Assembly: GCA_021604865.1 (NCBI GenBank)
Contig: BQJU01000001.1
Span: 186,001 to 250,000, forward strand
From: Saprospiraceae bacterium
Lineage (GTDB): Bacteria > Bacteroidota > Bacteroidia > Chitinophagales > Saprospiraceae
Direction: 5' to 3'
DNA: 64,000 bases
Position numbers and translations under genes: made by a program. The notes below the pieces were generated by a model. It ran no database searches and had not been told where the DNA came from. It saw only the letters and a program-made list of their open reading frames with translations. Every line of letters starts with the position of its first letter. Position 1 is the stretch's first letter. Positions 52,160-60,971 of the stretch are shown here, piece by piece.

Positions 52160-53797
52160 ATGAAAATAGCCCTCGCTCAAATCAATATGCATATCGGCAA
52201 CTTTGCGGGTAATCTGCAAAAAATGCTTGAATACACCGCTGGTGCCAAAGCTAAGGGAGTAGATATCATTTGTTTTCCGGAATTGGCAACTGTAGGTTAT
52301 CCCCCACGCGACTTTCTGGAATTTGATGACTTTATCGAATTAGCAGAAGCATCCATTGCCGAGTTGGCTAAAGCAGCGCATGGTATCGCCATTATTGTGG
52401 GATCACCAAGCCGTAATCCGGTTCCGGAAGGTAAAGATTTATATAATTCCGCCTATTTTCTAGCCGAAGGCAACATACAGTTTGTGCAGCACAAGACCTT
52501 ATTACCGACCTACGATATTTTTGATGAATACCGCTATTTTGAGCCAGCCAGTGAATGGCAGGTTTTGGAATATAAAGGCAAACGGATCGCGCTGACAGTC
52601 TGTGAGGATATTTGGAATGTTGGCAATGAGAATCCTTTATATAAAGTATGTCCACTGGATCAAATGATGCCTCAAAAACCGGATTTTGTCATCAATGTAT
52701 CGGCTTCCCCCTTTGCTTATGATCACATGGACGAGCGAATTCATGTATTAGGAGCCAATGTAGCCCGATACGGCATGCCAATGTTTTATGTTAATCACGT
52801 TGGCGCCCAGACAGAAATTTTATTTGATGGTGGTTCACTGGTGATGTCACCTGATGGAAAGGTATTTGATGAATTGCCCTACTTTGAAGAGGTGATGAAG
52901 ATCTACGATTTGGAAGAAGTGGTTAAAGGTGGCCGCCAGGTAGAACAAACCAAAGAAAAGATGCCCCTGATCCATGATGCCCTGGTGATGGGACTACGGG
53001 ATTATTTTGGTAAGCTGGGCTTTCGCAAAACGATTCTGGGACTTTCGGGTGGAATCGATTCGGCGGTGGTGGCGGTGCTTGCTGCTCGTGCACTCGGCGA
53101 AGACAATGTGCGGGTTATACTTATGCCCTCCCAATATTCGTCTGATCATTCTGTCAATGACGCTCGAGAACTGGCAGAAAATCTGGGTGTTCAATACGAT
53201 ATCATTACGATTGAAGACATTTATAACTCCTATGATAATACCTTAAAACCCCATTTCTGGGGAACCACATTCAATATTGCAGAAGAAAACCTCCAGGCTC
53301 GGATACGGGGCATGTTATTGATGGCATTTTCCAATAAATTTGGTCCAATTCTACTCAATACTTCTAATAAAAGTGAGATGGCGGTAGGTTATGGTACGCT
53401 GTATGGCGATATGTGTGGGGGCCTTTCCGTTATTGGCGATGTTTACAAAACCGAAGTATTCGAGCTGGCCCGCTACATGAACAAAGACGGTGAAGTTATT
53501 CCGGAAAATATTATCACCAAACCACCAAGTGCGGAACTTCGCCCAAATCAAAAGGATTCTGATAGTTTACCTGAGTACGACATCCTCGATCCTGTTTTAT
53601 ACCATTATATTGAACAACAAAAAAGCCCTCAAGACATTATTGAAATGGGGTATGATGAAAAGCTAGTGCGCCGCATTTTACGGCTGGTCAATATCAACGA
53701 ATTCAAGCGTTACCAGACGGCTCCGGTTTTGCGAGTTTCGAGTAAGGCCTTCGGAATGGGGCGCAGAATGCCGATTGTTGGCAAATATTTGGCCTAA
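52160..53797 (+). CDS. nadE: Glutamine-dependent NAD+ synthetase
   Basis: Converts deamido-NAD+ to NAD+ with ATP, taking ammonia from glutamine. The 545-residue protein has an N-terminal nitrilase-type glutaminase (about 1-260) with the Glu-Lys-Cys triad visible as CFPEL (Glu41), HKTLLPTYD (Lys about 113) and TVCEDIW (Cys about 150), followed by the synthetase domain (about 270-545) with the pyrophosphatase loop LGLSGGIDSAVV and NTSNKSEMAVGYGTLYGDMCG. ATG 52160 is favoured over an upstream alternative start at 52136, since that start lies within the -7 element of the promoter. The gene stands alone. A palindrome in its promoter suggests NAD-responsive control, by inference. Confidence 0.97.
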   Translation: MKIALAQINMHIGNFAGNLQKMLEYTAGAKAKGVDIICFPELATVGYPPRDFLEFDDFIELAEASIAELAKAAHGIAIIVGSPSRNPVPEGKDLYNSAYFLAEGNIQFVQHKTLLPTYDIFDEYRYFEPASEWQVLEYKGKRIALTVCEDIWNVGNENPLYKVCPLDQMMPQKPDFVINVSASPFAYDHMDERIHVLGANVARYGMPMFYVNHVGAQTEILFDGGSLVMSPDGKVFDELPYFEEVMKIYDLEEVVKGGRQVEQTKEKMPLIHDALVMGLRDYFGKLGFRKTILGLSGGIDSAVVAVLAARALGEDNVRVILMPSQYSSDHSVNDARELAENLGVQYDIITIEDIYNSYDNTLKPHFWGTTFNIAEENLQARIRGMLLMAFSNKFGPILLNTSNKSEMAVGYGTLYGDMCGGLSVIGDVYKTEVFELARYMNKDGEVIPENIITKPPSAELRPNQKDSDSLPEYDILDPVLYHYIEQQKSPQDIIEMGYDEKLVRRILRLVNINEFKRYQTAPVLRVSSKAFGMGRRMPIVGKYLA

Positions 53798-53863
53798 GGA
53801 CATGGGCTGCAAAGGGGCACTTTTTCGATGACACTGCGTTGCTTTTTTGTCTGTACCTCAGGG
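53798..53863 (+). repeat. Mosaic intergenic repeat, copy C (right part only)
   Basis: Begins directly after the nadE stop codon. GGACATGGGCTGCAAAG, then CTTTTTCGATGACAC, CTTTTTTGTC and GTACCTCAGGG match the right parts of copy A and, up to the GATG, copy B. The left part is absent. It runs straight into the 12-mer at 53864. Confidence 0.85.
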
Positions 53864-53875
53864 TTTGTCAAAGAA
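53864..53875 (+). repeat. Third copy of TTTGTCAAAGAA
   Basis: An exact copy of the 12-mer, ending three bases before the stop codon of the nuclease-like gene. Unlike the other two copies it has no complementary partner arm close by. Confidence 0.7.
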
Positions 53876-53878
53876 CGA

Positions 53879-54472
53879 TTAGTTCTCCAAAATCCGGTGT
53901 GCGACAATCGCCTCATCAAAGGGTAAATTATCTCCGTTGGTGATTTTTATCTTTGGCAGGCCATCATTTGTGTAACGCGAGAGTTGAATGTCGAGTTGTG
54001 TGATATAATCTTTCGGATCATCAGCATCCAACTCAAGCCAAAGGATGGCCTTTACCGTTGTTGGTGATTGGGCAAGTTGATAAGCCTTTGTCCAAAAATA
54101 GCGATCAAAGGATGACCAGGGCCAGTAGCGAATCAAAGGTTGAAGTTGCCTAAAAATCCAGCCACGCCGATAATACTGATATACGGCATCAATGGCCAGG
54201 AGTGTATCCGTCAGTTTTTGTTGTACGGTAAGCGCCAGCTCATCAGGAGGGATTGTATTTACCAGGAATGTTTTTTGCATGGCATAGTTGTGGCGGCTAG
54301 TGTAGTTTTTCACCTCTATAAGTACCAGTTCCTGTCGGTCTCGCAGGCAAATGAAGTCAACTCCTTTAAGTCCGGCGCCACTCAAACCCCGATAGTACCG
54401 ATGTTGATCGTATTTTTTGACAATCCAGCCTTTACCAAAGGTAAATAACAAACCTCCTTCACGAATGATCAT
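53879..54472 (-). CDS. PD-(D/E)XK nuclease-like protein
   Basis: A 197-residue basic protein. Its N-terminal part carries a restriction-nuclease-like active site: GLSGAGLKGVDFICL with Asp39, then a strand, and LVLIEVKNY with Glu53 and Lys55, the D...ExK spacing of nuclease-related and Holliday-junction-type folds. The rest is helical with several Trp/Tyr-rich segments (QYYRRGWIFRQLQPLIRYWPW) and a final alpha/beta part. No signal peptide. ATG 54472 overlaps the TGA of the upstream gene as ATGA, so the two proteins are translationally coupled; the longer start at 54517 would overlap by 49 bases and is unlikely. The substrate is unknown: repair, defence against foreign DNA, or a nuclease-like binding role are all open. 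Confidence 0.75.
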   Translation of the reverse strand: MIIREGGLLFTFGKGWIVKKYDQHRYYRGLSGAGLKGVDFICLRDRQELVLIEVKNYTSRHNYAMQKTFLVNTIPPDELALTVQQKLTDTLLAIDAVYQYYRRGWIFRQLQPLIRYWPWSSFDRYFWTKAYQLAQSPTTVKAILWLELDADDPKDYITQLDIQLSRYTNDGLPKIKITNGDNLPFDEAIVAHRILEN

Positions 54473-55947
54473 AATTGCATTTTTAAAGCGACACGCCATT
54501 GTCTGCCACGACACCATTCATGAAAACAGAAGAACTCAAAAATTTCATTTTCCCTAGTATCATCACGGATGATTAACAGTTTTTCTTCCAAAAAACGCAG
54601 GTACTTGAGTTCAGTATCCGGAGCATTCTTGTAGACTGGTATCTTTTTGAAAAAAGATAAGAGGCACTTTTCTAATGTATTGAATTTACTATGTTTTTTC
54701 AAGCCTTTATAACTGGCATGAATCTGCGATTCCAGTAATTCCCAATACCCTAACTCGTAATAGATGATTAACGAAAAATGATGGATGACTTGCATGCCAT
54801 GGTTCGACTTTTTGATTTGATACCAAAACCTGACCCAATCCAGGCCTTTACTCCAATCCTGACACAACAGGCTGGCCCGCGACAACAATCGAACCAGGTA
54901 ATCCACTTCAGCATTACCTAATTTCTGGTAAGCGGATAGAAAAAAATCGCCAACCTCGGTGAGCAGTCTTTGGGTCTCCCGAATATTTGTATGCTGATAA
55001 TGCCACTCAAATTGCCGCGCATAATAGATGTATTTGATATAATTTTGATCCAGATCTGGATTGCCTTCCAGCGTTTTCAGTTTTTGCAAACCTTCTCTGA
55101 AACTCTTTTCATCCCGTACCAATGCTGATAAAAAGATATAGTTACTTAGAGCAGGTAACATTTGGGCCGGTTTGAATAACTTAGGATGTGTTTCAAAAAA
55201 ATTCAGGTGATCCCGATTAGCTAGTTGGCTGGACTTGAATTGCCTGATCAGATAATGTTTCAATCCTTGAATATAATACCAATTTGCTTTTGCCGTAAGG
55301 CTTAGTGCCTGCTCTTTGCTTTCCAGCAATGGATTATCATAAATTATCGGATACTTTTCGGTATCGGTAATAAATCCCTCTGTAAACTGAAGTTCTCGAA
55401 TTTGTTCGCGTAATAACCGTAACGCATTGGCGTTTTGAATTTTCTGACTGATGGCTTCCCGCTCCAGCCGTAATTGTTCCAATTGTTGGGTGAAATTTAG
55501 AATCCCGTGGCTGAATAAAATATCCTCCTCCATTTGGATCAACTTGAGGATAGCTGCAAAATCTTCAAAGCGGTAAGCCAGTTTCTTCGCCTGTACCATG
55601 ATCTTTTGTGCCTTTCGGCGAAAGCCTTTTTCCGAAAGCAAATCAATATAAAGAATCAGTTTGATTAATTTGCGGTGAGCAGAATTGTTAAAATGAAAAT
55701 TGATGGCACTGTTAAGTAATTGTTCCAACAGGTAATTCATTTCCGAGCTTAGGTATTTGCCGATAGGAGTGCCTGAAAAATGTTTCTGAATGGCTTTTTT
55801 ATTATAGGATGGAGCTTTTTCCAGAAAATCATACAGCAATAAATAATTCTTTTTAGGGCGTTCTCCGTGTAATGTGGCAGACCTTCTGAAATAAGCTTTT
55901 TCCCGCATTGTCATAGACTTTACAAAATCGTGGACAATTTCACTCAT
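54469..55947 (-). CDS. Large helical (TPR-like) protein of unknown function, coupled to nuclease-like gene
   Basis: A 492-residue, almost entirely alpha-helical, basic cytoplasmic protein. The N-terminus (VKSMTMREKAYFRRSATL, then KNYLLLYDFLEKAPSYNKKAIQKHF, then NYLLEQLLNSAINF) resembles, from memory, a family seen in many copies in Saprospiria and relatives with the pattern 'EKxYFK...NYLxLFDxI...YD...L...F'. Helical-repeat periodicity continues through the middle (KAKKLAYRFEDFAAILKL and similar), suggesting a TPR-type scaffold. There is no enzymatic motif I can name. It starts about 200 bases from the divergent T9SS gene. ATGA overlap with the downstream nuclease-like gene makes a two-gene module likely. 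Confidence 0.8.
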   Translation of the reverse strand: MSEIVHDFVKSMTMREKAYFRRSATLHGERPKKNYLLLYDFLEKAPSYNKKAIQKHFSGTPIGKYLSSEMNYLLEQLLNSAINFHFNNSAHRKLIKLILYIDLLSEKGFRRKAQKIMVQAKKLAYRFEDFAAILKLIQMEEDILFSHGILNFTQQLEQLRLEREAISQKIQNANALRLLREQIRELQFTEGFITDTEKYPIIYDNPLLESKEQALSLTAKANWYYIQGLKHYLIRQFKSSQLANRDHLNFFETHPKLFKPAQMLPALSNYIFLSALVRDEKSFREGLQKLKTLEGNPDLDQNYIKYIYYARQFEWHYQHTNIRETQRLLTEVGDFFLSAYQKLGNAEVDYLVRLLSRASLLCQDWSKGLDWVRFWYQIKKSNHGMQVIHHFSLIIYYELGYWELLESQIHASYKGLKKHSKFNTLEKCLLSFFKKIPVYKNAPDTELKYLRFLEEKLLIIRDDTRENEIFEFFCFHEWCRGRQWRVALKMQL

Positions 55948-56160
55948 CTGAATTCCTCTTTTTTTTATCTAAATAGCCTGTAAAGTATGGATAAATGAAC
56001 AAATATTCATGTATTTGAATCCCTTAAAACCTATAAAAAAGAATTTCTTTGGCATTTGGGGATACCTTAAATTTACTTTTTTATTATAGGTCGCCATTCA
56101 CATCCCTATTATTTACAAATTGCATACTCAATCTTTAACAACATAAATAATTTGCTCATT

Positions 56161-57666
56161 ATGAAAAGACTTTTTACCCTTTTCCTTTTGTCTTTTATGA
56201 TAGGATACACGGCACAAGCTCAGCTTGCAAATGGCAGTATCGCTCCTGATTTCACGGTAACCGACCTAAACGGCAACACCTGGAATCTTTACGACTTGCT
56301 TGATGAAGGCAAGACCGTAGTGATTGACCTTTATGCTACCTGGTGTGGGCCATGCTGGAACTACCATCAAGCTCATTACCTCAGAGATTTGTATAATGCA
56401 TACGGCCCTGAAGGTACTAATGAAATGTTTGTCATCGGTATTGAATCAGATCCTTCTACTTCAGTTGCGGCTATTACCGGAGGCCCTGGTGGAAACACTA
56501 TAGGAGACTGGACCGCGGGTATTCCTTACCCAATGGCTGACAATGCTGCTGTAGGTGATGCTTACAACCTTGCCTATTACCCTACCATTTATTCGATCTG
56601 CCCTAACCGCATAGTTACGGAAATCGGACAGGTTAGTGTAGCTGCTCACTATGCCCACATCGACAATTGTGAGCAAGCTTCCGGTGTTAACAATGCTGCA
56701 TTGTTAACTTACGAAGGTTATGAAGGCGCATTCTGCGGTGATCTGACTTTTGAGCCAGCTGTAACCCTGCAAAACCTAGGTAATGCTAATTTGACTTCAG
56801 CGACCATTCAGCTTTCTGCAAACGGTGAGGTAGTTAATACCGTTGATTGGACTGGTGACTTAGCTATCTATAATATTGTAGAGGTAACTTTAGGTGAATT
56901 GAACCTTACTGACGATACTGATCTTGTGATCGAAGTAATTGCTGCTAACGGACAAGATGATGAGGATACTTCTAACAATTTGGTAGAAAAATCATTGAGA
57001 GCACCTGTAGCAGCTGTTGGTATGTTGACCATGGAGGTCAAAACTGATGACTACGGCTACGAAACTTACTGGCAAATTACTAACGACGCCGGTGATGTTA
57101 TTGCTTCTGGTGGAAATACTGCTGTAGGTCCTAATGGAGGTGGTAATCAAACTGCTAATGCTAGTGGCCCAGGCGCTTATGGTGCTAACCAGACCATTAC
57201 GGAGCAAGTAGAAGTGACCGCTGGTGGTTGTTATGAACTGCTGGTAGTTGATGATTATGGTGATGGTATGTGTTGTACTTATGGCAACGGTTCTTTCAAA
57301 TTGACTGATGCAGAAGGTAACATACTGACTCAAGGTGGTGCGTTCGAAGATGATGTTGATAGTAAATTTGCTGGTAACCCTTCTTTGGCCATTCCTTCAC
57401 TTGATGAATTGAGCCAACTTAGCGTATTCCCTAATCCTACGGCTAGCAATCTTTCTATCCGTTTTGATTTGAATGAAAATATGCCCTTGCAGGTAGCTGT
57501 TTACAATACACTTGGTCAGCGTCTGCAAACTGTAGCGTCTGAAAACTTCGCTGCTGGTGCACACCAACTTAATGTTGATGCAAGCGTTTTAGCAAATGGT
57601 ATCTACTACGTTGCTATTCAAAGTGAGGACAAGCAGGTAACTACCCGCTTTGTTGTAAATAAATAA
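56161..57666 (+). CDS. T9SS-sorted surface protein with TlpA-like thioredoxin domain
   Basis: A 501-residue secreted protein. Signal peptide (1-20, ending TAQAQ); redoxin/TlpA domain (about 25-170) with APDFTVTDLNG and active site TWCGPCWNYH; a CARDB-like beta domain (about 180-285); a further domain with two conserved blocks (DDYGYETYWQI and CYELLVVDDYGDGMCC, about 290-400); and a type A C-terminal sorting domain (about 420-501: LSVFPNPTASNLSIRF, AVYNTLGQRL, GIYYVAI, VVNK). Exported by the type IX system and probably attached at the surface. Start at ATG 56161; the upstream TTG at 56152 adds nothing. Codon use favours GCT, GGT, ACT and TCT, unlike most neighbours, suggesting strong expression. 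Disulfide-related activity outside the cell is inferred from CGPC. Confidence 0.9.
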   Translation: MKRLFTLFLLSFMIGYTAQAQLANGSIAPDFTVTDLNGNTWNLYDLLDEGKTVVIDLYATWCGPCWNYHQAHYLRDLYNAYGPEGTNEMFVIGIESDPSTSVAAITGGPGGNTIGDWTAGIPYPMADNAAVGDAYNLAYYPTIYSICPNRIVTEIGQVSVAAHYAHIDNCEQASGVNNAALLTYEGYEGAFCGDLTFEPAVTLQNLGNANLTSATIQLSANGEVVNTVDWTGDLAIYNIVEVTLGELNLTDDTDLVIEVIAANGQDDEDTSNNLVEKSLRAPVAAVGMLTMEVKTDDYGYETYWQITNDAGDVIASGGNTAVGPNGGGNQTANASGPGAYGANQTITEQVEVTAGGCYELLVVDDYGDGMCCTYGNGSFKLTDAEGNILTQGGAFEDDVDSKFAGNPSLAIPSLDELSQLSVFPNPTASNLSIRFDLNENMPLQVAVYNTLGQRLQTVASENFAAGAHQLNVDASVLANGIYYVAIQSEDKQVTTRFVVNK

Positions 57667-57727
57667 TAACATTCAGCAGACAAACCGGCCAGTGTCGGTG
57701 TGTTATGATTTGAAAAAATGTATATTT

Positions 57728-57758
57728 AATGAGTCGGTCTTTATAAGACCGGCTCATT
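57728..57758 (+). terminator. Terminator after the TlpA-like T9SS protein gene
   Basis: AATGAGTCGGTCTT (57728-57741) pairs with AAGACCGGCTCATT (57745-57758), 14 pairs with one G:U and a three-base loop, 61 bases after the stop codon, followed by GTTATTATC. Confidence 0.8.
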
Positions 57759-57946
57759 GTTATTATCACCGTTTTGTGATAAACAAATAATTTTGTAAAT
57801 TACAGAGTTGGCCCCAAAAAGGGCCACTATTTTATGTCTTGCTTAAGTCGGAATTTAATTAAGACAAGTATATTTCGCTATTTTTTTCCGAAATTTGCAG
57901 GATCAATTTTAGATTATCTACTCAGTAAACCTCAAAAGGAATAATT

Positions 57947-58624
57947 ATGAAGAAAAGTTTACTCTTCTTTTGCACGTTTTGTTTAACCGCTCAATTGGTA
58001 TTTGCACAGTCTACGCTGGTGATTAATCCCAATCCGGTTACTGTCCAGGATGTGACAGCCGAAACCCTTGATGGCGTAGCACACAGTAAAGTTACCAATG
58101 AAGCTTCTTCAGCTGGTGTCTTTCAATGGGAAAGAACCATTGTTCACATGACTGAAGGCTGGGAATCGGCAGTTTGTGATAAAAATGCATGTTATACTTC
58201 TGCAATATCTACTCGCCAGTTTGAGATGGATGCAGCTGAAGAAGGAACCATGGATGTGCACGTTTACCCAAATGGCTATGAGGGCCAGGCTACTATTGAA
58301 GTAAAGGTCTTTGACACGGTGAACCCTGAAAATAAAGTAGTAGGTATTTACTATTTCAATACTTCACCTAGTGGAACGGTTGAAGTTGAAAAGGTAAAAC
58401 TTCGGGTATATCCTAATCCATCTGAAGGATTGTTTACGGTATCTACTAACTCTATCGCCGATCAGGTAGTAATATACAATGTTGCTGGACGTCCGGTAAG
58501 AGAATTTACCCACAATAACAATAAATGGTATGATATCACGGATTTACCTCGTGGTACCTACTTTGTTCGTATTCTGGATGCAACCAAGCAAACCTTGGTA
58601 ACTCGCTTGATCCAGAAGATCTAA
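57947..58624 (+). CDS. Small T9SS-sorted secreted protein
   Basis: A 225-residue protein. Signal peptide (about 1-21, LVFAQ), a beta-sandwich-like domain (about 22-145: VINPNPVTVQDV, WERTIVHMTEGWESAVCDKNACYTSA, MDVHVYPNGYEGQATIEVKVFD), and a type A sorting domain (about 150-225: KLRVYPNPSEGLFTV, VIYNVAGRPVREF, RGTYFVRI, RLIQKI). The first domain has two cysteines close together (CDKNAC) and a layout like small secreted beta-sandwich proteins; I cannot assign a function. A TAATTTTG box at 57788-57795 fits the -7 consensus but is far upstream and lacks a clear -33. It is the middle one of three T9SS cargo genes, each with its own terminator. Confidence 0.87.
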   Translation: MKKSLLFFCTFCLTAQLVFAQSTLVINPNPVTVQDVTAETLDGVAHSKVTNEASSAGVFQWERTIVHMTEGWESAVCDKNACYTSAISTRQFEMDAAEEGTMDVHVYPNGYEGQATIEVKVFDTVNPENKVVGIYYFNTSPSGTVEVEKVKLRVYPNPSEGLFTVSTNSIADQVVIYNVAGRPVREFTHNNNKWYDITDLPRGTYFVRILDATKQTLVTRLIQKI

Positions 58625-58642
58625 TTCAACTCCTAATGGTAT

Positions 58643-58680
58643 AAAAATCACCCTTCGGAATCATTCAAAGGGTGATTTTT
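58643..58680 (+). terminator. Terminator after the small T9SS protein gene
   Basis: AAAAATCACCCTT (58643-58655) and AAGGGTGATTTTT (58668-58680) are perfectly complementary over 13 bases with a 12-base loop, starting 19 bases after the stop codon and ending in a T run. Confidence 0.9.
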
Positions 58681-58887
58681 ATTTATTCCCATTCCATATT
58701 TTATTGTCGTCTTCCTTGCTAAATAGCGATATCATAGCAGGTTCTCTATTTATCTAAAAAATTGATTTACAGTATTTTAAATTTAATGGTGTGGGGCTGG
58801 GGTAGTTTATATCTACTTTAAAATTGTGGTTTATAGATTACCTTAGGAATTATTCTACTTATTATTCCTAAACCTAATATATTTTCT

Positions 58888-60903
58888 ATGAAAAAGTTTT
58901 TACTCCTTTGTTTACTTGGACTTCCAGGGTTGATGTGGAGTCAGGCACAACGCAAGGTGCTGATTGAAGAATTTACCAACGCTTCCTGTCCTCCTTGTGA
59001 GGCTCAAAATCCGGACTTTAATGCATTGCTTCACGGAAACCTTGATAAAGTAGTTCCTTTGAAATATCAAGCGAGTTTTCCTGGTTATGATCCCATGTAT
59101 GCTCAAAATCCGGCACAGGTAGATGCTCGTCAGGATTATTACGACCTAGGCGGCGTGCCTACTGCATGGATTGATGGTGTATTACCAGGTAATGACTATG
59201 CTGGTGGTGCTGGTAATTGGAATGTTACTCCTTCCAATGGTTATGAAGGAGGCCCTTACGGTTACAATCAGGCTGCTGTTGATTACGCCTATGGTTTGAC
59301 CACACCCATCGAGATGGAACTTTCTCATTCTCTGAGTGAAGACCTTGTCAATATTACTATTGACGTGAAAATTAAAAATGTCAGTGCAGAAGATTTTTCA
59401 TTAGCAGCTGGTAAGCTTCACGTTGCTGTTACGGAGCATGTAATTACTTACCCAGAACCTCCAGGTTCTACAGCTGAATTTGTATTCGAAGAGGTTATGC
59501 GCAAGATGTATCCAAGCGTATCTGGTACAGATTTGTCAACTATTGCTCCTGGTGATTCAATGGAATTCCACTTCGAAGAAGCATTGCCGGATTACATTTT
59601 TAGCTATGGAGAAATTGCTGTAGTTGCTTTTGTTCAAGACAATACGGATAAAGCCGTCTATCAGGCAGAAGTGAGCGAGCCACATGAAATTACTAACTAT
59701 CCTGATGCAAGTGTATCTTCAAACACCGCTGCTCCTGTAGGCCTTTGTGGTGCTACCATCTCTCCAATTGTTGTGATCTCTAACGAAGGCAGTATTGAAA
59801 TTACTTCTTTCGATGCTAGTTATAGCATTCAGGGAGGTGATCCTACCGTACAAAGTTGGACCGGAACATTGGCTCCTGGTGCTAGTGAATCAGTTACCTT
59901 TGATGAAGTTGTCCTTCCAGGCGGAATTTCTGAGGTGACCTATTCCGTACAAAATGTAAATGGTACTGACGATTACAATAACTTAAATAACAACTCGATT
60001 CCAGATCAATTTGTCTCACTTTCCGATACACCTATTGGTACAGAACTATTGGAAGACAATGAGGCTTATGCTGGTACATATCCTACCTCAGCAATAGTTA
60101 GCCCTCCCATTGAGGCAGGAACCTTTGGTTTTGGTACTTTCCTATCCCTTAGTGGTGCTGAATTACCTGTAGCTACTACAGATCCGATTGGTGGTTATGG
60201 CAATTCTGATCGCTCCCTGTTCATCAATTACTATCAGTGGAATCCTGGCGAAGTTGCTGCAGCTGATGAAGGAACCTTGACCTACCAGAAGATTGATTTG
60301 AGCAATCAAACAGAGGTGATGTTGAGTTTTGATCGTGCTGGGGCACAATATCAGGGTTCTCAGGATCGTCTGCAAATTTTGGTTTCTGAAGATTGTGGTG
60401 ATACCTGGACCATTGTACATGATATTCAGGGTGCCAACCTGGCAACAGTTGGAGATATGGAGCTTTATTATGCTCCAGCTTCAGCGGATTGGACTACCGA
60501 CATAATTGATCTGAGTGCATTTGATAATGCTCCTGAGGTCAACGTACAGTTCAAAGCCATTTCTGCCTGGGGTAATCAGGTTTATCTGGATAATATCAAT
60601 TTGTTAGGAACAACTGTAGGCACCAATGATCCGGTGAATTTGCTGGCAGGGAAAGTAGGTATTTATCCTAACCCGACCAGAGTTGCAGCTAATATAGAGT
60701 TCGATCTGGTTGAAGCAACCCGTGTTACGATCAAGATTTACGATCTAAGCGGTAGACTGGTTGCTACTCTGGAAGATGGTGCATTTTACCAGTCTGGTCA
60801 ATACATCAAAACCTGGAAAAATCCTGCCAGTGCAGGTTTGTATCTGGCAAAAATTACTACCGAATTTGGTGAAGTAAGTAAGCGGATAAATGTAGTAAAA
60901 TAA
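58888..60903 (+). CDS. T9SS-sorted surface protein with Omp28/thioredoxin-like domain
   Basis: A 671-residue secreted protein. Signal peptide (about 1-20), thioredoxin-like Omp28-type domain (about 22-255) with EEFTNASCPPCEAQNP (CPPC active-site-like motif) and the cis-Pro region GGVPTAWIDG, a CARDB-like beta domain (about 270-375), a jelly-roll/MAM-like domain (about 385-575, ending WGNQVYLDNINL) and a type A sorting domain (about 585-671: KVGIYPNPTRVAANIEF, KIYDLSGRLVATL, GLYLAKI, NVVK). It shares the thioredoxin + CARDB + sorting-domain plan with the protein at 56161 but is not a close copy. Codon use is again biased to GCT/GGT/ACT. The role is unknown; a surface thiol or adhesion function is inferred from architecture. 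Confidence 0.9.
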   Translation: MKKFLLLCLLGLPGLMWSQAQRKVLIEEFTNASCPPCEAQNPDFNALLHGNLDKVVPLKYQASFPGYDPMYAQNPAQVDARQDYYDLGGVPTAWIDGVLPGNDYAGGAGNWNVTPSNGYEGGPYGYNQAAVDYAYGLTTPIEMELSHSLSEDLVNITIDVKIKNVSAEDFSLAAGKLHVAVTEHVITYPEPPGSTAEFVFEEVMRKMYPSVSGTDLSTIAPGDSMEFHFEEALPDYIFSYGEIAVVAFVQDNTDKAVYQAEVSEPHEITNYPDASVSSNTAAPVGLCGATISPIVVISNEGSIEITSFDASYSIQGGDPTVQSWTGTLAPGASESVTFDEVVLPGGISEVTYSVQNVNGTDDYNNLNNNSIPDQFVSLSDTPIGTELLEDNEAYAGTYPTSAIVSPPIEAGTFGFGTFLSLSGAELPVATTDPIGGYGNSDRSLFINYYQWNPGEVAAADEGTLTYQKIDLSNQTEVMLSFDRAGAQYQGSQDRLQILVSEDCGDTWTIVHDIQGANLATVGDMELYYAPASADWTTDIIDLSAFDNAPEVNVQFKAISAWGNQVYLDNINLLGTTVGTNDPVNLLAGKVGIYPNPTRVAANIEFDLVEATRVTIKIYDLSGRLVATLEDGAFYQSGQYIKTWKNPASAGLYLAKITTEFGEVSKRINVVK

Positions 60904-60921
60904 GCTATTGTAGTTAAAATA

Positions 60922-60956
60922 AAAAAGCCGGGCTCCAATAAGGGGTCCGGCTTTTT
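60922..60956. terminator. Bidirectional terminator between T9SS gene and carB
   Basis: AAAAAGCCGGGCTCC (60922-60936) pairs with GGGGTCCGGCTTTTT (60942-60956): 15 pairs including two G:U, five-base loop, flanked by A and T runs. It serves both convergent genes. Confidence 0.93.
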
Positions 60957-60971
60957 ATTTTAATGCTACCG

